7,118 bases of DNA from an uncultured Bacteroidales bacterium (GTDB taxonomy: Bacteria > Bacteroidota > Bacteroidia > Bacteroidales > P3): contig CAMWTX010000080.1 of assembly GCA_947177315.1 (NCBI GenBank), positions 1 through 7,118 of the forward strand, in the 5' to 3' direction. The number at the start of each line of letters is the position of its first letter. Within the stretch, counting starts at the first letter, position 1. Under the pieces are notes generated by a model. The model made no database searches and had not been told where the DNA came from. It saw only the letters and a list, made by a program, of their open reading frames with translations. Position numbers and translations under genes: made by a program. Shown here one piece after another: positions 1-7,019 of this stretch.

Positions 1-18
1 GCGTTGCGGTGGCTCTTC

Positions 19-53
19 CTTTATCTCCTAAAAACTTTTCAAACTTTATCTCC
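19..53. repeat. Short direct repeat, two copies of a 10-mer
   Basis: The 10-mer CTTTATCTCC occurs at 19-28 and again at 44-53, 25 bases apart from start to start, with an A/T-rich spacer (AAAAACTTTTC). Read on the minus strand each copy is GGAGATAAAG, which resembles a ribosome-binding site, but no start codon follows in the window. It lies downstream of the gyrB terminator. It may be a decayed tandem repeat or part of the leader or tail of the next gene beyond base 1. Its function is unknown. Confidence 0.4.
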
Positions 54-72
54 CCTCAATCGAAGCCTGAAC

Positions 73-202
73 GAAAAAAGCGTTTTTGGGGGGGTGAGAT
101 GCGAGGCGGAAGCCTAAGGTTTCGAGGGAGCTTACTGAAGTAAGTGACCGAGATAACCTTAGGCTTCCAACGAAGCAGATTGCCGCCCAAAACGCTTTTT
201 TC
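73..202. repeat. Nested palindromic element (three nested inverted repeats)
   Basis: Three inverted repeats sit one inside another. The outer arms are 73-90 (GAAAAAAGCG, T5, GGG) and 186-202 (CCC, A4, CGCTTTTTTC). They match along their whole length apart from one extra T on the left. The middle arms are a perfect 14-mer pair, GGAAGCCTAAGGTT at 108-121 and its complement at 155-168. The core is CTTACT/AGTAAG at 131-136 and 139-144. A further partial copy, GAAGCCT, lies just outside at 62-68. The outer right arm touches the gyrB stop codon. The symmetry and the lack of an open reading frame suggest a small palindromic dispersed element (REP- or MITE-like). No target-site duplication is visible at its ends, so mobility is only an inference. 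Confidence 0.8.
73..202 (-). terminator. Probable intrinsic terminator of gyrB, potentially bidirectional
   Basis: On the minus strand, right after the gyrB TAG, the transcript reads AAAAAAGCGTTTTGGG. About 90 bases later comes the complementary CCCAAAAACGCTTTTTT, so the long stem ends in a run of six U (bases 79-74). The intervening bases fold into their own 14-bp and 6-bp hairpins, which would bring the distant arms together. Because the outer arms are symmetrical, the plus strand also ends its stem with six T (196-201), so the element could stop transcription from the left as well. The loop is longer than in a usual intrinsic terminator, which tempers the call. Confidence 0.65.
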
Positions 203-2193
203 TAAGCATCAATATTCGCATATTTTGCGTTCTGCTGTATAAACTCCCGGCGTGGTTCCACATCATCCCCCATCAGCATGGAGAAAACGCGGTCGGCTTC
301 GGTGGCGTTCTCAATCGTAACCTGCCGCAGGGTACGGGTGGCGGGGTTCATGGTGGTGTTCCACAACTGGTGGTCGTTCATTTCACCCAAACCTTTATAA
401 CGCTGCACCGCGATACCTTTTACGCGGCCACCCTCGCTGAGTTCTTCCACCAGGGCGGCGCGTTCTTCTTCGGTCCAGCAGTAGCGTTCCAGCTTGCCTT
501 TCTTTACCATGAACAAAGGAGGCGTGGCGATATAGACATAGCCTTGTTCTATCATTTCGCGCATGTGGCGGAAGAAGAATGTGAGAATCAAGGTGGTGAT
601 ATGGCTGCCGTCCACATCGGCATCGGTCATGATGATAACCTTGTGGTAACGGAGTTTTTCGAGATTGAGAGCCTTGCTGTCTTCTTCGGTGCCCAAGGTA
701 ACGCCCAAAGCCGTGTAGATATTCTTGATTTCCTCGCTTTCGAACACCTTGTGCTGCATGGCTTTTTCCACGTTGAGGATTTTACCGCGCAAGGGCAGAA
801 TGGCCTGAATCTTGCGGTCGCGGCCCTGCTTGGCGGTTCCGCCGGCCGAATCCCCTTCGACCAGGAACAACTCGCATACTTCCGGGTTGCGTTCCGAGCA
901 GTCCGCCAGTTTTCCCGGCAGGCTTCCGCCCGAAAAAACGCTCTTGCGCTGCACCAGTTCGCGCGCCTTGCGTGCCGCATGACGCGCCGTGGCCGCCAAC
1001 ACCACCTTTTCCACAATCATCTTGGCTTCCTTGGGGTGCTCTTCGAGGAAATAAGCCAACTTTTCGCTCACCAACTGCGAAACCACAGCCGAAACCTCGC
1101 TGTTTCCGAGTTTGGTCTTGGTCTGCCCTTCGAACTGCGGTTCGGATACCTTTACCGAAATAACCGCCGTGAGGCCTTCGCGGAAGTCATCGCCCTTGAT
1201 TTCGATTTTCTGCTTGTCGAGTTTGTCGAGCATACCCGATTTACGCGCGTAATCGCCCAAGGTCTTAGTTAACCCCAGACGGAAACCGGTAAGGTGTGTA
1301 CCGCCTTCTATCGTATTGATGTTGTTTACGTAGGAATGAAGGTTTTCGGAAAAACCATCGTTATACTCCATCGAGAGTTCCACTGGAACGCCGTTCTTTT
1401 CGCCTTCGATATAAATCGGTTCGGGCATCAACACGGTACGGGTGGCATCCAGATAGGCGATAAAGTCTTTCAAGCCTTCGGCCGAATAAAAGCTGTCCGA
1501 CTTGAAACTGCCGTCTTCCATAGGCTGGCGGCGGTCGGTAAGGCTCAAGCGCAATCCCTTGTTCAAAAACGCCAATTCGCGCAAACGGGCGGCCAAAACA
1601 TTGTAATCATAGACGGTTACGGAAAAAATCTCGGCATCGGGATGAAAATGCACCAATGTACCGCGGTCTTCATTGCTTTCGCCCACTACCTTGACCGCAT
1701 ACAAGGGGCGGCCTTTGGCATATTCCTGAACAAAGTGCTTTCCGTCGCGGAAAACATCCACCTGCATGTGGTCGGAAAGGGCGTTCACGCAGGAAACACC
1801 CACCCCGTGCAGACCGCCGGAAACCTTATACGTGCCTTTATCGAACTTACCCCCGGCATGAAGCACGGTCATCACCACTTCCAAAGCGCTTTTCTTTTCT
1901 TTGGGGTGCATGTCGGTGGGGATACCGCGGCCGTTGTCGCGCACCGAAATGGAGTTGTCTTCGTGGATGGTTACTTCCACATGGGTACAGTAGCCCGCCA
2001 AGGCTTCGTCGATGGAGTTATCGACCACTTCATACACCAGATGGTGCAGGCCTCGCACGTTTACATCGCCTATATACATGGCAGGGCGTTTGCGCACCGC
2101 TTCCAAGCCTTCCAGCACCTGGATATTCTGCGCGGTATATGCCCCTTGGTTCATTTCCGGACTTTCCACTCCGTTATTTTCCAACTCACTCAT
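202..2193 (-). CDS. gyrB: DNA gyrase subunit B
   Basis: ATPase subunit of DNA gyrase. With GyrA it forms an A2B2 enzyme that introduces negative supercoils into DNA using ATP. Residues are numbered from the ATG at 2193, giving 663 aa. The GHKL ATPase domain comes first: Mg-binding N59 in VVDNSIDEA, ATP-contacting D86 in RDNGRGIP and a glycine-rich lid (SGGLHGVGVS) near 125-134. The transducer follows, with QTKTKLGN at 357-364. The TOPRIM domain carries EGDSAGG (446-452) and DADVDGSH (524-531) for metal binding. The GyrB tail motif QRYKGLGEMN is at 597-606. The length matches the short Bacteroidota form, without the TOPRIM insertion that makes E. coli GyrB about 804 aa. The tail and DADVDG context favour GyrB over ParE. 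An in-frame TTG three codons upstream is possible, but the ATG is preferred. The residue equivalent to E. coli K447 is R469. No gyrA is adjacent. Transcription likely starts from its own promoter at 2224-2254. Confidence 0.97.
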   Translation of the reverse strand: MSELENNGVESPEMNQGAYTAQNIQVLEGLEAVRKRPAMYIGDVNVRGLHHLVYEVVDNSIDEALAGYCTHVEVTIHEDNSISVRDNGRGIPTDMHPKEKKSALEVVMTVLHAGGKFDKGTYKVSGGLHGVGVSCVNALSDHMQVDVFRDGKHFVQEYAKGRPLYAVKVVGESNEDRGTLVHFHPDAEIFSVTVYDYNVLAARLRELAFLNKGLRLSLTDRRQPMEDGSFKSDSFYSAEGLKDFIAYLDATRTVLMPEPIYIEGEKNGVPVELSMEYNDGFSENLHSYVNNINTIEGGTHLTGFRLGLTKTLGDYARKSGMLDKLDKQKIEIKGDDFREGLTAVISVKVSEPQFEGQTKTKLGNSEVSAVVSQLVSEKLAYFLEEHPKEAKMIVEKVVLAATARHAARKARELVQRKSVFSGGSLPGKLADCSERNPEVCELFLVEGDSAGGTAKQGRDRKIQAILPLRGKILNVEKAMQHKVFESEEIKNIYTALGVTLGTEEDSKALNLEKLRYHKVIIMTDADVDGSHITTLILTFFFRHMREMIEQGYVYIATPPLFMVKKGKLERYCWTEEERAALVEELSEGGRVKGIAVQRYKGLGEMNDHQLWNTTMNPATRTLRQVTIENATEADRVFSMLMGDDVEPRREFIQQNAKYANIDA

Positions 2194-2223
2194 CTTTAGC
2201 AAATTATAAATTTAACTATCTTA

Positions 2224-2254
2224 CAAAGATACATGCCGGAACGCTCTTTTACAA
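2224..2254 (-). promoter_or_regulatory. Bacteroidota-type promoter of gyrB
   Basis: On the minus strand, TTG at 2254-2252 is followed by exactly 20 bases and then TATCTTTG at 2231-2224. This matches the Bacteroidota primary sigma consensus of a -33 TTG/TTTG and a -7 TAnnTTTG. Transcription should begin a few bases below 2224, giving an A/T-rich leader of roughly 25 bases before the gyrB ATG at 2193. There is no strong Shine-Dalgarno sequence, only GCTAAAG directly before the ATG, which is normal in this phylum. Confidence 0.8.
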
Positions 2255-2298
2255 GCCGTTTTTCCACGATTTTATCAACAACGGGAAACAGGCGGGCA

Positions 2299-4290
2299 TC
2301 AATCGAAAAACCGCCAGGAGATACCGAAACGGAAACAGCGGTCCAGCAAGGGATAATGCGGAGTCTGGATATAATTGCGCTTGAAGAGACCCTCGGCTAT
2401 ATTGATGCCTTTTACAAAGAAATTGGCGCGTTTTATCTGCAGGTTCGCAAAAACATTCATAAAGAAGAAATTGCCAGTCTTTACCTCATCCTGCCAATAG
2501 TAGCTTGCCAGCGAGGGGTCGTAGGCATCGGCATAATAACTTGTGTTATAAACAAATTCAAGACCTATCTGTATCTGCGCTATGTTCTTGACGGGAATGA
2601 TGCCGTAAAGGCTTTCCTGCAAGGCGAACAGCGGCAGGTGCATGTAATCCTGGTTGGAGACGTAAGAAAACATGAGCAGGTTGTCCAAACCCACGTATTT
2701 GCCGATATGCGCGTTCTTGCCCAACACGGCGTTGGCCACCCAAAAATCATCGTAAGCCGTTACCGGGCCGTTTTTCTTGAAGAAGGTATAATTGTCCAGA
2801 TACGACGCCTTGAAGCGGGCCCACCAGCCTTTGTAAGAGAAATCGAGCTGTATGTTGTACTCCATGCTGTGCATGCCGGGGCCTTCACAATTGTACATAT
2901 TGTACTTGTTGTCCCAATAATGGTGGTTGGAAAAATGATAGGAATAAATCATATCGGGCGTATAATCGCTCCAGCCCAGATGCAATTGTATTCCGTCCCG
3001 CTTGGAAAGTGTGCGCTCACGGTCGTTCTTAAACAGATACTTCAACCTGACCCATGCCGCCATATCGAAGATATTGTAATCCCCGAAATTCACATCGGCA
3101 TAGCCCTCCAACACCACCCTGTCGGCAAAATCGAACTGCAACTGCACAAAAGGAGCGAGCTGAAGCCATTCCTCGCGCCGTATCTGGTCGTGCCAGCGGA
3201 TATACTCGTTCTTGATACCGGCGGCCACCTTGAAGCGGTAACCGAACGGAATGTATTCCATATCGGCGCTGCTGTAGAAAAGCCGGTTGGTCATCTTCAT
3301 CAGGTTCGACTTATCGGAACTTTCCTGCGGAGAGAGGAAAAAATCGGTATATAAGCCGTCTGCCGCCGTGGTCTTGTCGCGGTAGCGCATATAGAGGTCT
3401 TCCACATCGAATTCGTGGGTCAGATAACCGAAACTCCGGTTGTTTTCGGCGATGGAATCCTTGCCGGTCTTGTAGAAATGATACGATTGCTTGAAGAAAT
3501 ACCGGTTCTCGCGCCACCGGTTGCTGGCTTTTTCCATATAAACCGGCATCCGCAGCCTGTTGTTGATGCTGTTCTTGAAAAAGAGGGAATCGTATTTGAT
3601 GCCGCCGTTCTCCCCTACCGCCGCCACATTGTGAAAATAGCCGAAGATAATGCGGTATTTGGCATCACGGCTGATGTAATTGCCCGAAACGCGCAGGTTA
3701 TACTGGTTGCTGTGGCTGTTGATATAGGCGCCGTAAGCGTCATAGACCCGGAAATCCACGCCCAGATTCAGGCCGCGCGCCACATTCTGGTAATAGGTAG
3801 CCTTGAAATAGTTCAGATCCTTGCCGAAATTATTGACGAAATACAGCGTGGTATAAGGGTTCTTGGTTTGATAGAACGGCGTGTTCTGCGGCGTATAGAA
3901 CCAAGAGGAAAACGGATTGGTGCGCAAGGTAAAGCCTGAGGAGTGGCGCGGCATATACTCCAGCAATTGGTCGGGCATCCCGAAATTGCCCCTGTTGGCG
4001 CGGAAATCGTTGTGCTTATAGGCTTCATCGTAGATTTGAAAGCCGTCCAGGGGATAACTCATCGTGTCGAACACCGGCAGGCCGCTCTGCATGGGCAGGT
4101 CGTAGAAATAAACGGTCTCGCCCCTGCTTTTGGCCATGCCCGCCAACTTGGCCCGGCGTATGGAGTCACGCCGCTGCTGGGGGGTAAGCGAAGAACCAAC
4201 GGCTTCTTCGCCAGGAACGGGTTCCTGTCCCATGGCGGAGAAACTCGCCGTCAAGACCGCCACAAAAATCAGAAACTTCCACCCGCGCAT
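2299..4290 (-). CDS. Putative outer-membrane porin, Porin_10-like
   Basis: A 663-aa predicted outer-membrane beta-barrel of the Bacteroidota 'putative porin' family (Porin_10 type). The ATG at 4290 is chosen because it opens a clear signal peptide: MRGWK, a hydrophobic stretch FLIFVAVLTASFSA, and a likely signal peptidase I cut after G21 (AMG|Q). Starting upstream at 4404 would add a charged stretch lying inside trmB. Family-like signs are a Y/F/N-rich sequence with alternating strand patterns, the NPYTTLYFV segment near 144-152, ENGGIKYDS near 227-235, and a C-terminal last strand (FRFGISWRFF) ending one residue before the stop. No TonB-dependent receptor plug or lipobox is seen, so a passive channel is more likely than a SusC-type transporter; the substrate cannot be read from sequence. 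It starts 4 bases after the trmB stop, so it is probably co-transcribed and translationally coupled. Its TGA lies 97 bases before the gyrB start, with no convincing terminator between. Confidence 0.85.
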   Translation of the reverse strand: MRGWKFLIFVAVLTASFSAMGQEPVPGEEAVGSSLTPQQRRDSIRRAKLAGMAKSRGETVYFYDLPMQSGLPVFDTMSYPLDGFQIYDEAYKHNDFRANRGNFGMPDQLLEYMPRHSSGFTLRTNPFSSWFYTPQNTPFYQTKNPYTTLYFVNNFGKDLNYFKATYYQNVARGLNLGVDFRVYDAYGAYINSHSNQYNLRVSGNYISRDAKYRIIFGYFHNVAAVGENGGIKYDSLFFKNSINNRLRMPVYMEKASNRWRENRYFFKQSYHFYKTGKDSIAENNRSFGYLTHEFDVEDLYMRYRDKTTAADGLYTDFFLSPQESSDKSNLMKMTNRLFYSSADMEYIPFGYRFKVAAGIKNEYIRWHDQIRREEWLQLAPFVQLQFDFADRVVLEGYADVNFGDYNIFDMAAWVRLKYLFKNDRERTLSKRDGIQLHLGWSDYTPDMIYSYHFSNHHYWDNKYNMYNCEGPGMHSMEYNIQLDFSYKGWWARFKASYLDNYTFFKKNGPVTAYDDFWVANAVLGKNAHIGKYVGLDNLLMFSYVSNQDYMHLPLFALQESLYGIIPVKNIAQIQIGLEFVYNTSYYADAYDPSLASYYWQDEVKTGNFFFMNVFANLQIKRANFFVKGINIAEGLFKRNYIQTPHYPLLDRCFRFGISWRFFD

Positions 4291-4294
4291 GAAA

Positions 4295-4963
4295 CTACGT
4301 GAGTTTAAAACAGAGATACTTGATTTTCCGGCCTTCCGCCAGCCAACGTTTTTCGTAGGTGGTCTGCACCTGCGAGGCCTCTCCCATATCCTGGGCCGAG
4401 GCATATAGATCGGAGGTGTTGCGCAGTATCGGATAAGCAGCGGGAAGCACCACTTCGTTCAGGCAATATTCGTAGAGGTCGGTATCGTCGGTCTTGAGAT
4501 GCACCACGCCTTTTCCGTCGGGAAAAATCTTGCGGTAACGGTCTAAGAAAGCCGGAGAACAGAGCCGTTTGTTGGGTTTGGAGGGCTGGGGGTCGGGAAA
4601 GGTTATCCATATTTCCGATACCTCGCCCGGAGCGAACACCCTATCGATAAATTCGGCACGGGTGCGTACAAAGGCCACATTGGGCATATTGTCTTCGGTG
4701 GCCGTCTTGCAGCCCCGCCAAAGCCTCGCCCCCTTGATGTCCAATCCCACAAAATTCTTTTGCGGATGCAACCTGGCCAGACCCACCGTATAGTCGCCCT
4801 TGCCGCAACCTATCTCCAACACCACGGGATTCGCGTTCCCGTAGTATTCCGTCTGCCACTTGCCCCATAAAGGAGCCTGCCACGGCTGTATCGTGGCAGG
4901 GAATTGAAAAAGGTTCCGGAAGCCTAAATTCTCTTCGAATCTGGCGAGCTTATTCTTTCCCAA
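4295..4963 (-). CDS. trmB: tRNA (guanine-N7-)-methyltransferase
   Basis: A 222-aa SAM-dependent enzyme that methylates N7 of guanine 46 in the variable loop of tRNAs, acting in the cytoplasm. The Rossmann-type SAM site shows EIGCGKG at 50-56 and GLDIKG at 73-78. The family signature FPDPQPSKPNKRL is at 122-134; it corresponds to FPDPWPKKRHxKRR in E. coli TrmB and holds the conserved D124. HLKTDD is at 155-160 and the C-terminal TTYEKRW at 201-207. The start is TTG at 4963. The in-frame TAA of the preceding gene (4972-4970) blocks any longer reading frame, and no ATG occurs before the SAM motif. TTG also gives MGKNKL, the usual N-terminus in Bacteroidota TrmB. It sits 6 bases after the HU/SPOR gene and 4 bases before the porin, so it is an inner member of the operon. 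Length is normal and no key residue is missing. Confidence 0.95.
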   Translation of the reverse strand: MGKNKLARFEENLGFRNLFQFPATIQPWQAPLWGKWQTEYYGNANPVVLEIGCGKGDYTVGLARLHPQKNFVGLDIKGARLWRGCKTATEDNMPNVAFVRTRAEFIDRVFAPGEVSEIWITFPDPQPSKPNKRLCSPAFLDRYRKIFPDGKGVVHLKTDDTDLYEYCLNEVVLPAAYPILRNTSDLYASAQDMGEASQVQTTYEKRWLAEGRKIKYLCFKLT

Positions 4964-4969
4964 ACCGGT

Positions 4970-6304
4970 TTAGTTTGCAAAGATCCAACAATCCACGTTC
5001 TTGTCTCGGAAAGCCGCCCTTTCTTTCAAGGCATCGTTCCTGTCGGCGCAAGTCTTTACGCTCACATAGTACATATTCTTGGCTTCCACATAGAGAATCG
5101 AGGCTTCGTACCCGTCGGCATGCATCTGCTTGCATTTCTTGCGGGCATTGTCTTCCACGGCGAAACCGCCTACAATAAGGTAATATTTGCCGGCCACAGG
5201 TTTCTGAATATCGGCTTTCTGCGCAGGTTTGGCAGTTTCTTTCTGAGCCTTGACAGGCTGGGATTTAGCCGGTTGCGCCTTGGCGGGCTGCTTCTGGGCA
5301 GGCTGGACAGGTTTTTCAGCCGGTTTGGCGGCAGGCTTGGCCGCGGGCTTGGGCTGTTCCTTAGGTTGCTGCGCCTTGGTCTGTTGTTGCTGTGCCTTGG
5401 CCTGGGCTTCCTGCTGCTTTTTCTGTTCCTGTCCGGCCTTTACCTGACGGGCGATTTCGGCATTTTCTTCCGCCACCTGCTTTTCGTGCTCGTCATCTTC
5501 CATCATCATATCCAAGCCTTCCACAAGTGCATTGAAGGCTTCCTCCATCTTTTCTTCCATCTTCATTTCCGTGGTCTTGGGCTTGAAAGCGGAAACCACC
5601 TTTTCGCGTACCGGCTTGATGCCCACCAAAACCACCGCCAGAATCACCACCACGCAAATCAGGATAAACCACCACTGCATGAAAAACGGCGTATCGTTGC
5701 CGTTTTTGCGAACCACCGGCGAAACCGGCTTTTTCTTACCGTCTCCCAACATGAGCCCCTTACCCGAAGAGGTAGGCTGCGCGTTGGGTTGCAGGCGCTT
5801 TACGGGCGGATTCAAGGGGCGGCGCTGAGGCCGGGGACGTTCTTCATTGACCGGAGCGAACGGCTTGGGTTCGGGCGCCGGGGCAGGTGCAGGCGCCGGA
5901 GCGGGCGCGGGAGCCGGTTCCGGAACGGGAGCCGGAGCGGGGGCTTCCAAACCGAAGTCCTGGCTTTGCGGTGCCATGTTTTCGACCGTGGGGGTAAAAA
6001 CCACTTTTCCGCTCGTGATATCGAAAACACCTATATTCTCGATGCGCACGTTTCCGTTCCCCTTCAAATCGCCCAGCACTTTGCGCACCCATTTTTCGAT
6101 TTCCTCTTTCGCTTCTTCCTCGCCCAGGTTTTCCTCAAAAGCGAAATAATTCAAGAATGCCTTATCCACAGGAGGAATTTCCTTAAACAGGATATGGTTC
6201 TTTCCTTCGTACTGACCGTTATAGAAAACTCCCAGGCCGGGAATGGCGGCTTCCTGCAAAGGTTGTTCACTCAAAAACTTCCTTAAATATTCGGCAACGT
6301 TCAT
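4970..6304 (-). CDS. HU (CCDC81-type)-transmembrane-SPOR domain protein
   Basis: A 444-aa bitopic inner-membrane protein. Residues 1 to about 105 resemble the two consecutive bacterial HU-CCDC81 domains (IPGLGVF at 21-27, IENIGVFD at 88-95), a branch of the HU/IHF DNA-binding fold. An Ala-Pro repeat (121-146) and a basic Pro-rich stretch (153-200) follow. One transmembrane helix spans about 208-229. Then comes an acidic, probably helical region (246-310), a linker rich in K, P, A and Q (about 305-370), and a C-terminal SPOR domain (372-444, opening YYLIVGGFAVEDNA). SPOR domains bind glycan strands stripped of stem peptides at division septa. The expected topology is therefore N-terminus in the cytoplasm and SPOR in the periplasm. 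A role in division or in tethering the nucleoid to the wall is inferred, not shown. Three cysteines (391, 419, 439) lie in the SPOR domain. The ATG at 6304 gives the complete HU domain. The gap to the upstream kinase gene is 37 bases and A-rich. Confidence 0.88.
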   Translation of the reverse strand: MNVAEYLRKFLSEQPLQEAAIPGLGVFYNGQYEGKNHILFKEIPPVDKAFLNYFAFEENLGEEEAKEEIEKWVRKVLGDLKGNGNVRIENIGVFDITSGKVVFTPTVENMAPQSQDFGLEAPAPAPVPEPAPAPAPAPAPAPAPEPKPFAPVNEERPRPQRRPLNPPVKRLQPNAQPTSSGKGLMLGDGKKKPVSPVVRKNGNDTPFFMQWWFILICVVVILAVVLVGIKPVREKVVSAFKPKTTEMKMEEKMEEAFNALVEGLDMMMEDDEHEKQVAEENAEIARQVKAGQEQKKQQEAQAKAQQQQTKAQQPKEQPKPAAKPAAKPAEKPVQPAQKQPAKAQPAKSQPVKAQKETAKPAQKADIQKPVAGKYYLIVGGFAVEDNARKKCKQMHADGYEASILYVEAKNMYYVSVKTCADRNDALKERAAFRDKNVDCWIFAN

Positions 6305-6341
6305 TTTGATTGTATTTTAAGGCGGTTAATCTTTATTTGAA

Positions 6342-6956
6342 TTAAAAAAGTCCGTTCACCTGCGCATCCACTTTATCGATGATGGAACCGAGGTCTTCGG
6401 GTTTGTTTCTGAAATCAAGGTCGTTCACGTCCACCACCAGCAATTTGCCCTGTTTGTAGTGTTCGATCCAGGACTCATAGCGGTCATTGAGGCTCTTGAG
6501 GTAGTCCAGACGGATGCTGCTTTCGTAATCCCTGCCGCGCAACTGAATCTGTTTTACCAGCGTGGAAACGTCGGCCTTGAGGTAAATCAGCAGGTCGGGC
6601 GGTTGCAGGAAACTCTGCATCAGTTCAAAAAGGGAAACATAGTTTTCGAAATCGCGCGTGGTCATAAGCCCCATCGCATGGAGGTTGGGCGCAAAGATGT
6701 AGGCATCTTCGTAAATGGTACGGTCCTGAATCACGTTCTTGCCTTTCTTGCGGATGTCGATTACCTGCCGGAAACGACGGTTCAAAAAGAAAATCTGCAA
6801 GTTGAAAGACCAGCGCCGCATATCTTCATAAAAGCTGTTCAGATACGGGTTCTCGTCCACTTCCTCATAAAGCGGTTTCCAACGGTAATGCTTGGAAAGC
6901 AGGCCGGTAAGCGTGGTCTTTCCCGACCCTATATTGCCCGCTATGGCTATGTGCAT
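6342..6956 (-). CDS. Deoxynucleoside kinase (dCK/dGK family)
   Basis: A 204-aa cytoplasmic kinase that transfers phosphate from ATP to the 5' hydroxyl of deoxynucleosides, the first step of dNTP salvage. The P-loop GNIGSGKTT is at 7-15. EEVDENPYL at 31-39 carries the family's catalytic glutamate region. QDRTIYED at 77-84 is the DRS-like motif, and RGRDYE at 140-145 is the arginine-bearing lid. Substrate preference (dA, dG or dC) cannot be told from sequence. Start choice: tandem ATGs lie at 6959 and 6956, and the second gives MHIAIAGNIG, the usual N-terminus of Bacteroidota homologues. An ATG at 7013 would add 18-19 polar residues, but it lies within a few bases of the predicted transcription start, leaving no leader. 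It is the first gene of the proposed operon; its TAA is 37 bases before the HU/SPOR gene. Confidence 0.92.
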   Translation of the reverse strand: MHIAIAGNIGSGKTTLTGLLSKHYRWKPLYEEVDENPYLNSFYEDMRRWSFNLQIFFLNRRFRQVIDIRKKGKNVIQDRTIYEDAYIFAPNLHAMGLMTTRDFENYVSLFELMQSFLQPPDLLIYLKADVSTLVKQIQLRGRDYESSIRLDYLKSLNDRYESWIEHYKQGKLLVVDVNDLDFRNKPEDLGSIIDKVDAQVNGLF

Positions 6957-7019
6957 CATGGCTGTACGTCTTATATTTTGAACATTACGGCAAGAATCTT
7001 CCCGTCTGTTCATAAGCTA

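Noticed and set aside
370..2199. Two plus-strand reading frames of about 300 codons opposite gyrB
   Set aside because: They are antisense shadows of a highly conserved gene, with no family resemblance of their own.
2224..2298. Possible intrinsic terminator after the porin gene
   Set aside because: Only a weak CCGTT/AACGG pairing without a T run was found, so a terminator cannot be supported. Some read-through into gyrB is possible.
2233..3354. Long plus-strand reading frame opposite the porin gene (373 codons)
   Set aside because: It lies antisense to a well-supported porin gene and shows no recognisable domain. Its length is explained by codon bias in the real gene.
4291..4404. N-terminal extension of the porin reading frame inside trmB
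   Set aside because: It would place 38 basic, polar residues before an evident signal peptide. The ATG at 4290 is the natural start.
5120..6286. Long plus-strand reading frame opposite the HU/SPOR gene (388 codons)
   Set aside because: Its leucine/arginine/glycine-rich low-complexity protein is simply the complement of the K/P/A/Q tracts. No promoter or domain supports it.
6957..7013. N-terminal extension of the deoxynucleoside kinase from the ATG at 7013
   Set aside because: That ATG falls at the predicted transcription start, and the added residues are unlike kinase N-termini, which begin at the beta strand before the P-loop.
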